From Acytostelium subglobosum LB1 (lineage: Eukaryota; Evosea; Eumycetozoa; Acytosteliales; Acytosteliaceae): a DNA stretch of 64,000 bases. The translations under genes and the position numbers were made by a program. Each line of letters begins with the position of its first letter. Within the stretch, counting starts at the first letter, position 1. The notes beneath the pieces are model-generated. The model made no database searches. It was not told the origin of the DNA and saw only the letters and a program-made list of their open reading frames with translations. The DNA lies in assembly GCF_000787575.1 (NCBI RefSeq), contig NW_012236514.1, positions 558,001 through 622,000 on the forward strand, read 5' to 3'. Shown here piece by piece: positions 11,450 to 22,853 of this stretch.

Positions 11450-12622
11450 TCAATCATCATAAGGATCTAAACCAGCAAGCTGCCTTGCTCTGTCATTGAG
11501 AGTTGGTAAGGTCTTCTCATCATACTTGAAGTTATCTATCAAGTCTTGGTTACCATAGGTCCTGGGCGTCTTGGAGAACAGTTTGATATTCTCGGCAGCC
11601 CAATGACTGGTCATTCGTTTCTGATTGAATGCCTTTTGCTTCTTGGCCAGGTCGGTCTTTGTGATCAACGACGCTGGCTGATAAGAAGTGTAGACAACCA
11701 TACGACAGTTGCCCCCTGTTGGAGTCGCTGCCCAATGGATGGTGCGCGAGTCCCACAACACAACGTCGCCGACATTGCAGCAGACCTTGATCTCCTTGCA
11801 GTCTTTGAAGTACTTTAGCTCACGAGGGTCCTCTGGGAACTTGTACCAGTCGCCCTGCGATTCGACACCCTCACCCTTGTAGAAGTTGGCATGCTGGATA
11901 TGCGACTTGTCATAGACGATCAAGCCGCCATCGTTCTGCTGGCAGTCCATCAGGTTGAGGAAGCCCTGCACACATCGGAAGCCGAGTTTGGTGTTGCCCT
12001 GGTCTAAGTGGTACCATGGCTTGCCAAGACTCTTACCAGGACGCGACAGGTTACCTCCGTCAAAGCTGACCAGCAGCTCGTCCGTGTTGTATATCTGAGA
12101 GAAGACGTCAATAATGGCCTGCTCCGAACGAATGTCCCACACGAACTGGTTCTGGCCAAACGCATACTGTTGGAGGATACCGTGGAGGTTGGCCGGCCAC
12201 TTGTCGCTGGACCACGAGGCACGGTCATTGCGATCGATTCCCGTTCCAAAGTCCTCGAACCACTTCCAGAATGCGGCCCTATACGTCTCGCATCTCTCTG
12301 GTGGCACGACATTGCGTACAACTGCCCAGCCATTATTATAAAGGTCCTTCCTCCATTGTGGCCAGTCCTCTTTAAACGTGTTACACGATTCTTCCAAAGT
12401 AGAAGTGGTCATCTTTTTTCTTCCATTACCCATCGTTGGAGTTGGAGTTGATTTATTTGTTGTTGTTGTCGTCGTAGTAGTTGTAGTAGTAGGAGTAATA
12501 TTTGATTTTATCTTCTTTTTTGTTTGTTCATCAACTGATGACGATGAAGTCTTTGTTACAAAGGATTCAATGTTACCAGCAACAGATGATGTTGTAGTTT
12601 GCTTTCTCTTCAATGTTGACAT
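11450..12622 (-). CDS. PhyH-type Fe(II)/2-oxoglutarate dioxygenase
   Basis: Single-exon 390-residue protein of the phytanoyl-CoA dioxygenase-like superfamily. The first ~70 residues are a Lys/Thr/Ser-rich low-complexity leader (poly-Thr tract). The catalytic fold shows the HxD metal motif in WYHLDQG (~208-211), a distal His in DSRTIHWAA and an Arg in CRMVVY for 2-oxoglutarate. QGFLNLMDCQQNDGGLIV is the typical central strand segment. The substrate cannot be predicted. The protein resembles uncharacterised fungal/protist PhyH proteins more than peroxisomal PAHX; no C-terminal SKL is present (ends LDPYDD). Start is the first ATG of the frame, directly before the Lys-rich leader. Confidence 0.85.
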   Translation of the reverse strand: MSTLKRKQTTTSSVAGNIESFVTKTSSSSVDEQTKKKIKSNITPTTTTTTTTTTTNKSTPTPTMGNGRKKMTTSTLEESCNTFKEDWPQWRKDLYNNGWAVVRNVVPPERCETYRAAFWKWFEDFGTGIDRNDRASWSSDKWPANLHGILQQYAFGQNQFVWDIRSEQAIIDVFSQIYNTDELLVSFDGGNLSRPGKSLGKPWYHLDQGNTKLGFRCVQGFLNLMDCQQNDGGLIVYDKSHIQHANFYKGEGVESQGDWYKFPEDPRELKYFKDCKEIKVCCNVGDVVLWDSRTIHWAATPTGGNCRMVVYTSYQPASLITKTDLAKKQKAFNQKRMTSHWAAENIKLFSKTPRTYGNQDLIDNFKYDEKTLPTLNDRARQLAGLDPYDD

Positions 12623-12850
12623 GTTATTGTTGTTATAGTTGTTATAGTATAAGTATAGTTTGGAATATATTTTAATAATGAAGATGCAAAGGACTCAGGT
12701 ATTATCTCTTTTGGTCGTGTGCTTGTCAATGGCAAAGTCATTATTCCTGGAAATTTGATTTGGGAGATCTGTGTTTGAATCGCGAACGAAATTGGAAACG
12801 TAACTTGTGATCACTTTCAAGTTCACCCAAGATCTGGATTCTTTGACTGT

Positions 12851-14529
12851 TCAAGCGATGATACATTTTGATTTAGTTTGCTGGTAAATAGTTTGGCTAT
12901 GTTGAGGTGGCTTGGATTTGTAAATGCAGAACCTGGAATGGATGGGTCGATAACTTGTAAATCCACAAATTGTCATATTGTCATTGAACATTAAGAATAT
13001 CTTGTTGCTAATTCTAAACAATCTGGCTACGATTGTATTGCTAGGCACTCTATTATTGCTCGGCACTCTAGATATGTTGATTTCTACCAATGAAGTCGGT
13101 GGAGGGTTCACTCGCAATACATTTCCATAGGCAGTCAATGAGCGTACTGTCTCTGGCAATGTATAAATGTCAGCATCACAACCAGCATGTAATGAGAGTG
13201 AAGTGACTGACGATGGTAGATCACTAAGTTGAAGTAGTTCATCAGATTTCTCAATGGAGAGCGAGGTGATTGTGTCCGATCCACCCAATTCCTTGATCAC
13301 CGCGTCGTTGGCCAGTGGTATGTGCAACTGCTGAAGACCCCTTGGAAGAATGAATGGCTCGTTGAGCGTACCAAGCCAAAGATTGGTCAGTGTTCGAGGT
13401 AGTGATTGTAGATTGAGTGGCTTTGTTCTCATGTCGGAGAATGAATAGATCTGAAGTTTGGTGAGTGATGGGAAGGTTGATGATGTAATGTCGGCGATAA
13501 CCCTGCTGTCAACTCTTGTTAGGTCCAATGAATGAATGTTGGAGCTGGGCAGATCGATAAGAAGAGGTAGCCTCGATCCGAGAGACAATGATTGAAGTGT
13601 AGTACATGTGATCGTTTGATCAAAGTCCCTGCCAAGTGCTAGTCTGGTCACACTAGTATGTAGAAGGTCAAGCGGTTGATTGTACTGAAATCCAATAGTC
13701 ATGGTCTCTAGGCTGGCCGGCAGAGACTCGGGAGTGATTGGCTGGTCCCATGCTGGTGCCTCATCTAGTGTCAAGTGTTTGAGTCCAGCTGGTAGCATGC
13801 CGTCCAGGTTCCCAAGGAATGTGCCTCTGATATCCAGTGATCGTAAAGTCGGTGGCAAGACAAAGTCTTTGGGGAATGAAGTTTGATTGACACTAAATAC
13901 GACGACCAATTCTGTGAATGGTAGTGTAGATGGCATCTGCACCTTGTAGGCCCATACTGTATAAACAAGTCTAATATATTCTTCTTCTGCCTTTGATCGT
14001 CTTTCATTAATCTGAGCCACTACATCACTCAGCTCATCCCATACCCTTTGCTCAGGCAATGAGTAAGCAGTTACGTTCATCACAATAAGCTCGAGGTTTG
14101 GGATACGCAAGATGTCCTCCTTCCAATCTTTTGCCAATACGCCCTCAGCTAGAGTCCAGTTAGTTAGTCAATAATACAAACAACTTAATCAATCAATCAA
14201 TCAATCCGATCAATACTACAACACTACATACTTAGATAGAAGAAGTGATCAAAGGATGTTGGTCCACCAGTATATTGTGGTACGGATATCATTGCCGATC
14301 TCTTCTTGTTGTTGATGATACTGTTATATATGATCTGTTTGTATGACTTGAGTTGTATATCCATATTCCACTCTACTATTCTTTGAGAGTAATGCTTTGG
14401 ATCTAAACTTAGATACTTCAATCTATGATCATATAACTGTTTACAGACCAATGTAAACCTAATGCGATCACCATTCTCATCTAACAAAGATATTATTAGT
14501 TGTAATAATCTATGTGGAAGTCTATCCAT
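12851..14529 (-). CDS. F-box protein with FNIP-like leucine-rich repeats
   Basis: Two exons (14232-14529, 12851-14148), 531 residues; the split Thr codon (A|CT) keeps the frame. The N-terminal MDRLPHRLLQLIISLLDEN … VCKQLYDHRL is an F-box-like motif for Skp1 binding. After the intron come FNIP-like repeats, each a short β-strand plus a loop of the type FNQPL/FDQTI (GFQYNQPLDLL, GRDFDQTITC). FNIP F-box proteins are hugely expanded in dictyostelids and are thought to present targets to SCF ubiquitin ligases; the target is unknown. The last ~50 residues are basic and leave the repeat pattern. Confidence 0.8.
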
Positions 14530-14596
14530 TACCTCTAATCTAATTAGTATTACATTTGATTGAATAAATGAATGAAAGAGAATGAGTGAAGTTGTG

Positions 14597-14650
14597 CGAG
14601 GGTAAGGGCGAGGGCGAGAGTCAGGGCGAGGGCAAGGGCGAGGGTGAGGG
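14597..14650 (+). repeat. GGGNGA/TAAGGG-like G-rich tract
   Basis: Run of G-triplets spaced by two to four bases (units such as GGGTAA, GGGCGA, GGGCAA) on the plus strand, just upstream of the F-box gene's start on the other strand. The units resemble degenerate telomeric hexamers, and four or more G-triplets could fold as a G-quadruplex. A similar tract lies at 59058-59103. Confidence 0.6.
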
Positions 14651-14673
14651 TTTTAACCTTATTTATTGTTCGC

Positions 14674-17600
14674 TTAGTCCTTGTCCATGTTGACATCGTT
14701 TGACTTCTTCTTCTTGGTGACAAAGTGTATCTTACTTCCATTCCTAATGATATAGTATCTTCGAAGGAATATGGCCACGGCAATGATTATTAGAGATAGT
14801 GCTACGATTGGAACTACAACGGCAACTGGCACAACCCATCTGCGATTGTTATCCGATGATCTACATGATCTTTCCTGCACTGGATCGACCAGCACACTGA
14901 AGTCTGGATCAAGGATGCAGTTGTGACATTGTGGCAATGTGATGCCAAGGTATAGCTCGCTATCGGTTTGATTGATGATGGTGGTTGCAGAGAAGGCCGG
15001 TCGTCCATCCGACAGTGATCGGTTGATGAAGCGTCCATAGAGTGCCACACCATTCCTCTCAATCACCAAATAGCTGAGTGTCGATGTGCCCTGTCCCTCG
15101 ACCTGTGACTGACTGCACATGTCGCCCGAGTCTCTTGTGTTGGTGGTCTTGATCACAACGTTGAGTGTATTGGTCGATGACTTGAAGGGGAATCCAAGGA
15201 TGGTGAGACTGGCCTTGATCGTGTCGGCAGAGTATTGATTGGCCAGCCCAGCAAACTCGACTGTGGCTGCCTTCTTGAACAGCTGGATCGTTGCGGTGAC
15301 ATTGGCAGTGTTGACCTGGGTCATGTAAGCCAGTGAAAGTGCTGTATCTCCATCTGTGCTGTTCAAAGTCCATCCACCTAGCAGATACTCGTTGACCACC
15401 TGGCCCATCATGTCTATCTCCTGGATGGATGGTATGATGAATCCAAACTGGACACCCTTGTAGGTGAACGTGGTGGAGGGGGTCGTCTCACCTGGCACGA
15501 CTACGCCGCCGCCACCTTCAGTGCCATTGTCTGGTTTGGTGTAGCTGCATCTTGGACCACTACTTCCGCTCGGGCACTGACACTGGCCCGTGCTTAGACA
15601 GGTGCCGGCGCCACATCCACCATCACAAGGTGAGGTCGTGTCGTCCGTGTAGACGACGAGTTGATCAGAGACAAAGGTGTATGGGCCGACAGTGACTGTG
15701 AGGTTGGCTCGACCAGGAGTGCTTGCACCTGCAACACATGTCAAGTTGTTCGCGCCTATGATTGTGATGGAGGTGCATGGGTTATGAGCGACATTAATGT
15801 CAATGTCCTTGGAAGTGATGTTGTTGCCAAAGTTGCCCACGAGTGTGACCACGCCACCAGCTTTGGGTAATGTGTTTGCCGAAGATACCACAGGGTAACT
15901 ACGTTTATACACTCTGTACAATGTCTGATTGATACCAAGATTGGCTTTGAACATAAGAATGGTCTTGGTACCCTCTGTCATCTGAGCGGGCAATGCACAA
16001 AAGTATCGATCATTGATCAAATCTGAAGTAATCACACGTGTAGCCACCTGCTGTCACCGTCGTACCACTGGCAGAAGTAGTACCCAAAGTACCCTGTAGT
16101 TCAAGGGCAACAGAAGTTGAGTTTTGTGAGAATATCGCATCATTGATGTATGGTACTATGTGTGATGGAATGATCCCAGAGGGGTAAGTGATGGGTCTGA
16201 TTGCTAACATGATGATGTACTATGGATATATACTTACCATCATACAGAACATTGATTGTTGTGGAGACATCATCGGAGAAGTGGAGAGTGATGGTGGTGT
16301 TTGGTGATGAGAGTGGGGATGTGACCTGGAATGGAGGGATTGTGTACAGGAATTGTTGATTTGGAATTACCAAGCTCAAGCCTTTAGATGTCGTCTGTCC
16401 CCATCCAAGGTTCTGGCCAGTCAAAGTCACAGTAGCACCATTCTTTCCAGTTTTGAAATCAGTCTTATCCAACTTAATGGCTATATATTTGAAATGAATG
16501 AATGAGTGAGCGAGTGATTGATTGAGAGATGAATAGTAGACTTACGACATGGAGTTGTGAGTGGTGTTAGCGATAGACTGTTGAACCATGACTTGGTGAG
16601 ACTGTAGTAGCATCGGAAGCAATCATCAAACTTGGATAATGTTGTGTTGACCATTCTAATGTTGGTGATGGTGCATGCACCTTTGGACATTTCACCATTC
16701 ATTAGAATATTGTTTGAAGCATCCAATGTAACCAAGCCTGCCCAGCTCTCATTACTTGGTATAGTCTTTGATATGATATTCCTGCTGATATTCAAATGTG
16801 TTACACCCATCATTGAAGTTGGGAATTGATCTAGATTGGACTGAGTGTGGATACTATCATGTGATCGATTGATTAGTGAGTGAGTGATTGATTGAGTGAG
16901 TTTTGGGTATACATACTATGTCCTTAGTGCGGGAGGGAAAGTGACCAAGAGTAGATTGGTTGAGTAAGTTGAAGTAACCCTGTCCACAACTCTGTTTGAA
17001 TGATTGATTGATCGAGTGAGTGGGATAGTTCCAGAGGTACAACGACGGGTCAAGAGGATACTTACATAGATGTAAGGTTGGTATAGAACCTTCCAAAGAA
17101 GGCGTGAAGTGATTGTCCCATAACCAAGTTTGTCAGTGTACTAAATGTACGTTTGGGGAGAGTTATTAGTCTTGAGTTACCCAATATGTAGTAGGGGAAC
17201 ATACACTGATTCAATTGTTGATGCACCTCCATTAAGTTGAAGAAGACATGCTGGTCCAGTTAGATTGGCCTCGACATTACTGGTGTATGAGTGTATATTT
17301 GAGGTTAGTGATTGAGAGATGTGAAGGAGAGATGACCGAATGAGTACATACAGGCTAATAAGATTTGGTAGATTCTCAAGTGTAAGATTGAATCCAGCGT
17401 TGAGTCCTAAAGTCCTGTGTGTCCAATAGATGTAATATTAGTACGGTATGTTGTTTGATTGAATATGGACTGGCAGCTTACAAATATTTTAGACTTCTAA
17501 TGTTGAGATTGGCAAAGTTGAATCCAGACTCTGGTGTTGGAATGTCCGCTTCCACTATGTGTTGACGATGATTGAATGTTTGAATGATTGTTAGGCCTAA

Positions 17601-18601
17601 TCTTGTCAATGAGCGGGTGAGGGAGACAAAGCTTACAGGGTGGTCATTAAAGATGTTCCGCTGTTTGGAATTGACATGCCATTGTATCTGAATAGGTTGC
17701 CTCTTATCTTGCTGTTTTGAGTGAGTCAGTGAATGAGCGAGTGAGTTTGAATGAAAGGGGCGAATGATCAATCAATCAATCAAACATACAATGTTGTAAT
17801 GTTTACACAACCAAATGCAAAGACTGGAAAGTTTCCACTTAGTAATGATCCTGTAAGATCTCTAAAGTGAGTGAAGAGGAAAGGTAAGTAAGTGAGTCAG
17901 TGAGAATTTGGGCTCAACAATAAACACTGTTCACTTACAAAGTGACTAGTGAGTCCAGGTCATAGTTGGCCTCAATGTTCACTATACCAGGGTATGGATA
18001 GGTGTTGGTGCTAGAGATGGAATGTGAGTGATAGTGTCTAGTCTAGTGATGTCCAGTTATTCTGGATATTAACAACATACATGATGGTCTTGATTGGCAG
18101 TCCTTCCATCAGGTTCATTGGATGTATGTTCTGGACAGGTGTCCTTTTGACAACAACAAGTGATTGGAGATAGGGAAGATCAAGTTTGGTCTGAGCAGTA
18201 GCTGTTGAGTCCACACCAACAACAGTTGAGTTGTCAATGTATCTAGTGTGGGTTTGGGTGTGAGTGGGGGAATGGGACAGGAATCATTCCATGATCAATC
18301 AGTGTTCATACATTGATATGATATTGTTCATCTCATCACAAGTGAGTACTTTTGAGAACTTTGTGCAATTTGGATCAGTACCAAAGTCGATCTGGTAGAT
18401 CATACCAAGTGTTCTCAGTGATGTCCCTGTTTGTGTGAGAGTGTGTTTGTGAGTAAGTAAGTATATGACTCTACCTTGGGTGTATCACTAATATGTACAT
18501 TGATCAGCTGATACCAGGTGAATACTACTAGTAAACGCAATCAGTATAAGAACTAAAGAGAGAGAGGGAATCATCCATCTGTGAATAGGTTTAAACTCCA
18601 T
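14674..18601 (-). CDS. LRR-TIG-EGF single-pass surface receptor
   Basis: Multi-exon type I membrane protein of about 960 residues. Exon 1 (18499-18601) holds the signal peptide (LSLVLILIAFTSSIHLVSA). Further exons: 18312-18426, 18081-18242, 17939-18010, 17790-17861, 17637-17711, ~17482-17601, 17352-17414, 17205-17279, 17066-17140, 16917-16991, 16546-16853, 16238-16480, 14674-16203. Exons 3-12 encode leucine-rich repeats. The last exons hold two or more IPT/TIG-type β-sandwiches, an EGF module (CGAGTCLSTGQCQC), a membrane-proximal domain, one TM helix (VVPIVALSLIIIAVAIFL) and a short basic tail. The 5' edge of the seventh exon is uncertain (the phase-consistent intron would be only ~35 bases). 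A one-base shift is needed near 16020-16040. Probably involved in cell-cell recognition or signalling, as inferred for related dictyostelid TIG proteins. Confidence 0.8.
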
Positions 18602-19010
18602 TGTGTTTGTTTGTTTGTTTGTTTGTCTATGTATAATGTTTAAGAGTGAATGATAAATGAGTAGAATCAAGTAGACCTAAACCAGAAACAAACTTCAAGT
18701 GTTTAAAGGTCGGACCAAGTGATGGCAACGGTTTGCGGGCTTGATCTTGACCTAAATTTGATAATATCTTCGAAAAAATGTTCAAAAACCCATTTTAGGA
18801 AACAAGATGGATCACCTGCCAATCAATGAACAGCTTCACTTTATTATTTTGTCATATGGATACCAATGACCTATTTTATTATTCATTTGGCGAATGCTAA
18901 AACAATATTTGATTGGTAAAATGATTGGTTAATTGGATGATTGATAAATCTAATGGTTTATTGAATGAATCATTAATATGGATTGTACATCAAACAACTA
19001 AGATACGAAG
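18602..19010. other. divergent promoter, receptor / membrane protein
   Basis: About 410 A/T-rich bases between divergent starts. A GTTT tetranucleotide run sits next to the receptor start (18604-18625). No coding frame supported. Confidence 0.4.
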
Positions 19011-19828
19011 ATGATGAATCTATCTTATATATCAATTCGACAAAGTGAAGATGAAGAATTACCAAAAATAAATGATCAGGTATATTTATTAAAAATATTT
19101 AAAAAACAAAGTTATTTATTTATTTACTAATTATAATAATAATATTAGTATACAAAAGGAATGTTGAATACAAAATGGAATATGGCGCCTATGTTTATAG
19201 TGCTAGCAGAGGTACTGGCTTCAATAATCCTAATGTTTATTAATTATAGACTATAATGTTTATTAATTATAGACTATAATGTTTATTAATTATATACAGA
19301 GCCAAATGCAAAGTATAGTAGGAATCCAGATATATAGAGATAGATCATTACATAGATGTCCCAATGTTGTGTGTCCATTAAGTAATATTGGTGCGGGTAT
19401 TATGACTGCTGTTATGGCGTTCGTGGCAATGTTGGCTTACCGAAGAGATTTCAAACCTTTGTTTTATACATTCATTGGTACTTCATGGATGGCACCTTTA
19501 TATCAAGGTTGGAGATTCTATACAGTAGTGACTCATAGTCAGAATGGTGCTGACCCTGTGGTCTTTGGTTTTCCTCTTGGTTTACTATGTAAGTTGGTCT
19601 ATTCCTTGTTCAGCCCACAGCCAACTTACATCGTTATTGCTGTTACATCGATTATCGTTAGAATGATGCTTGTGGCCAGTAGTATCAATGTACATCGACA
19701 TGGATGTGAATTGCAATCGGGTATGTTTCCATGGATTGATTGAGTGATTGATTAACTAACTTGAGACAATTGACATTATAGTGTTTGCCAAGGAGAGAAG
19801 GAATGGACAGGCATTGTTTGATGTTTAA
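19011..19828 (+). CDS. small multi-pass membrane protein, unknown
   Basis: Four exons (19011-19079, 19149-19211, 19300-19720, 19782-19828) give exactly 200 codons, 199 residues. Three or four hydrophobic segments are visible: IGAGIMTAVMAFVAMLAY, PLFYTFIGTSWMAPL, FGFPLGLLCKLVYSLF and TYIVIAVTSIIVRMMLVAS. A CPNVVCP motif lies before the first helix. No signal peptide; the N-terminus is acidic. I do not recognise the family. The second intron carries a triplicated ~24-base AT-rich repeat. The stop lies 35 bases from the stop of the convergent THUMPD1 gene, so their 3' UTRs must overlap. Confidence 0.75.
19228..19299 (+). repeat. three tandem ~24-bp AT repeats in an intron
   Basis: The unit taatgtttattaattatag, followed by acta, is present nearly three times in the second intron of the membrane-protein gene; the last copy ends in the splice acceptor tatatacag. 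It reads as recent local duplication. Confidence 0.8.
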
Positions 19829-19862
19829 AATAAAGCAAGGGCTGTATGTTGAGCACCTTGCT

Positions 19863-21523
19863 TTATTCAGATGTTGTCTTGATTACTGACTCTGTGGGGG
19901 CGGCAATATCAGTTGAGGCGGCGGCTTGCTCTTGTAACTTATTCTGCTTCTTGATCTCATTGAGCTTTGTATGATTTCCAAAGATTGCCTCGCGAACATT
20001 GAACCTCATGAACAGTTTAAAGTTATTAACAATCGCCATTGTTACCGCAGACTATTTGATGGATGGATGTACGGTTAGTAGTGGCCTTGATCTGATTGAT
20101 GGAGTGTGCCAACCTACCTTTATGATCTCAACGATGATGACCTTTTCTGGATTGGACAAGTCCACTTTGTGAGGCTCCTTGACCAACTTTGCAATCTTGT
20201 CAGTGGCTTGCGTCTTGTCGATGCTTTGGTTGTTCCTTGATCTGAGCTCAATTGCAAAAGTTGATGGATGATCCTTGTTAAAAGCATTTTCCACCAGCTT
20301 CTCCATGATTGGTATCACATCACTATCCAACGAGGCCACTGTTGACCTCTGAATGGGCATAATCCTATTGGTGAATCGGCTAATGACGATGATGACACTC
20401 GAGTGTCAGTATATGTTGACATGATCCATGCGAATGAGTACATACATGTTGAATACTCTCTCTGGGATGACAACATCATTCTTGGCAGTGGCCAGCATTG
20501 CCTCGACACTTGGTGGCAACTGTTTGAATTGGTCACCATTGGGATGGAATCGTCGATAGAGGTCCACAATGATTGTTGACAAGAATGTGACAACATCTAT
20601 GTTATCTTGAAGGATTGAGACGACAAACATTCCTTGGCAGGCTGCATTGATAAGTTCGAATCGTTTCGGTTTGGTTAGAATCTGAGCTGTATCGGTAGTC
20701 GTCGTTGTAGTAGTTGTTGTGGTTGTTGTGGATGTTGTCGCAGTTGTTGTGGTTGCATCAGTATCCTGAGCAACAACAGTTTCATCTGCATCGTCTTGGT
20801 CCTCATCGGCCTCCACTTCAAGTCCACGCGAGTGCAAGAACTTCTTTATATCAACCTTGTTCTCATTGTCAACAGTGTCTTGCTTGGTCGGTGATGGCTC
20901 GGGGAAGTAGACATCGGCGTACTAAATAATTGTTAATCACCCGAATCATTCAATCAATCAATCAATCCATTACTTACAGCATTCAACAGAGCCAACACCT
21001 CACCTATTGACTGAGCATCTCTTGCCTTCTCACAAGTGACCAGCACTCCTCTGATTTGCTCTGATGTTCCAAAGAGTCTGCTATGTTTCTAATTATGATG
21101 TTGTGTTCATGTTGGTCATTCATTCATTCAATTGACACTCCAATGTGATATATAGTTACCTTCCACTTTGTGAATCTACCCTTGTACAATGTCTGTACAC
21201 CTGGCGTTGTCTTTTGTTTCTTTTGTTTCTGTTTACCCTTTGTCTCTGTATCTACCAACTCACGTTTAGATCCTACTGATGGTGATTGAGTTGTATTGTT
21301 CTGTTCTTCTTGTTGTTGTGGTTGTTGTTGTTGATCTTGTGTAGTATCATCACCATCACCATCAGTCTTCACCGTCTGACCTTGTTGTGCCTCTCTCTCT
21401 GCTTTCTCTACACAATCATAAATATTTAGTTAGGTCTTTGATTGTGTTTCATTCAATGTTCAACAACAACATACTTATCTGTGACAACTTGTATGCCCAC
21501 GAGCTCTTCTTTGTTCTTGTCAT
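19863..21523 (-). CDS. THUMP-domain tRNA acetylation adaptor (THUMPD1/Tan1)
   Basis: Six exons, approximately 21475-21523, 21160-21407, 20978-21088, 20446-20921, 20117-20379 and 19863-20054. The protein starts MTRTKKSSWAYK, passes a Gln/Lys-rich linker, then the conserved GVLVTCEKARDAQSIGEV, a Thr-rich spacer with a long poly-Thr run, and the C-terminal THUMP domain (RFTNRIMPIQ, TFAIELRSRN, VIIVEIIK). In this family the THUMP protein binds tRNA and guides the NAT10/Kre33 acetyltransferase to make ac4C12 in tRNA-Ser and tRNA-Leu. The start is the first Met after an in-frame stop; the open frame extends ~20 codons upstream, so an unseen 5' exon is possible. Divergent from the centrin-like gene, only ~180 bases apart. 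Confidence 0.85.
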
Positions 21524-21700
21524 GGCTTGGTAGATCTTCTTATCTTTAGGAGCTAAGTATGTATCTCTTTCGTTCGTCGCTTGTTCAAACGATGAGTTCC
21601 AAGAATTCAATCTCTGAGAAGTTCACAACTATGAGCATCGTTTCATTTCATTGCAACTCGACTATCTTACATTGTTATATATATTTATAATACAAAGAAG

Positions 21701-22795
21701 ATGAAGACAAGAAGACAAGCAGCAATTGAAGCTGGTACATTAACAGTTGATCAACTGAATAATAATAATAGAGATGATGTTGATGATGATGATGATGATA
21801 TTGAAGATGAGGATATAGACGATGATTATGTTGAAGACGATGATGATGATAAAGACTTTGAACCAGATGATGTAAAGACAAAGACAAAGTCAAAGGCAAA
21901 GACAAAGGCAAAGTCAAACAAGACAAATACCAAGACAACGACAACTTCAACAACATCACCAAAGACTAATAAAGTAGCAAAGACCAAGACACCAACTAAA
22001 CAATCAACAACTATACAATCACCAACGTCAAAGGCAGTAAAGGCTGCTGTCAACATCAACAACAACAACAATGGCAGTAGTCCCAGTGGCAAACTGAGGA
22101 GGAGCAGTTCAAAGGCTGGCAAGTCAACGGGTGCAGGCAGCAGCGAGAGTGTACAATACGAAGCACTAAGCGAAGATCAACAAGCAGAGATAAAGGAGGC
22201 ATTCAATCTATTCAAGAATGATAATGGTACAGTTAACTTTATGGTCACGTGACGATTATACAGTGCAGCATTCTCACATCCAGTCACATGTCCATTGCAT
22301 CCCAACAACAGGTCAACTAGATATCAATCAGATCAAATATGCCTTTAGAGCATTGGGCGTTGAAGCAGAGAAGCATGACCTCGATGCACTACGCAACAGT
22401 TCAAATGGAGGCAACAAAGATCAACTAGTCGTTCGACAATGTATACCATTCGCAAGCTTTAAAGATGTTGCTGCTAAGCTCCTTGTAAGATGCTCTGTTG
22501 ACAGACACTCAATCATTCATTCGATCAATCAATCAACTAACTGAAGTTGTTCACTATTGTATAGCCAAGGAGAGACTCTCATTCATCGATTGAACAGGCA
22601 TTCAAACTGTTTGACAAGGATGCTTCGGGCAAGATTAGCTTTGAGGACTTGAAGTTGGTGGCCGTCAATCTGGGCGAGGAATGCTCAGAGGAGGACCTGC
22701 GAGAGATGATAGAGTTTGCTGATGTAGATGGTGATGGCGAGGTGAACAAGGCAGACTTTATCAATCTGATGACGTCAACAAGGAAGGTATTTTAG
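21701..22795 (+). CDS. centrin/calmodulin-like EF-hand protein with charged N-terminus
   Basis: Three exons (21701-22226, 22312-22484, 22565-22795), 309 residues, phases consistent. The C-terminal half is a four-EF-hand protein of the centrin/Cdc31 type: EALSEDQQAEIKEAFNLF opens EF1, with the intron placed inside the loop. EF3 (DKDASGKISFED) and EF4 (DVDGDGEVNKAD) keep good calcium ligands; EF1 and EF2 look degenerate. The first ~150 residues are unusual: a poly-Asp/Glu stretch, then Lys/Thr-rich low complexity and an Asn run, as in a nuclear or DNA-associated protein. Centrins act at centrosomes, in mRNA export and in nucleotide-excision repair; which role applies is unknown. Confidence 0.82.
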
Positions 22796-22853
22796 TCAAT
22801 GTTGCAATAAATGCGAGGGCGAGAGCCTCCTCTCACTCTTACGCGCATCCGAG

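Noticed and set aside
12770-12800. tRNA-like B-box string (gtttgaatcgcgaac)
   Set aside because: The flanks do not form a T-stem and no A box lies at a suitable distance.
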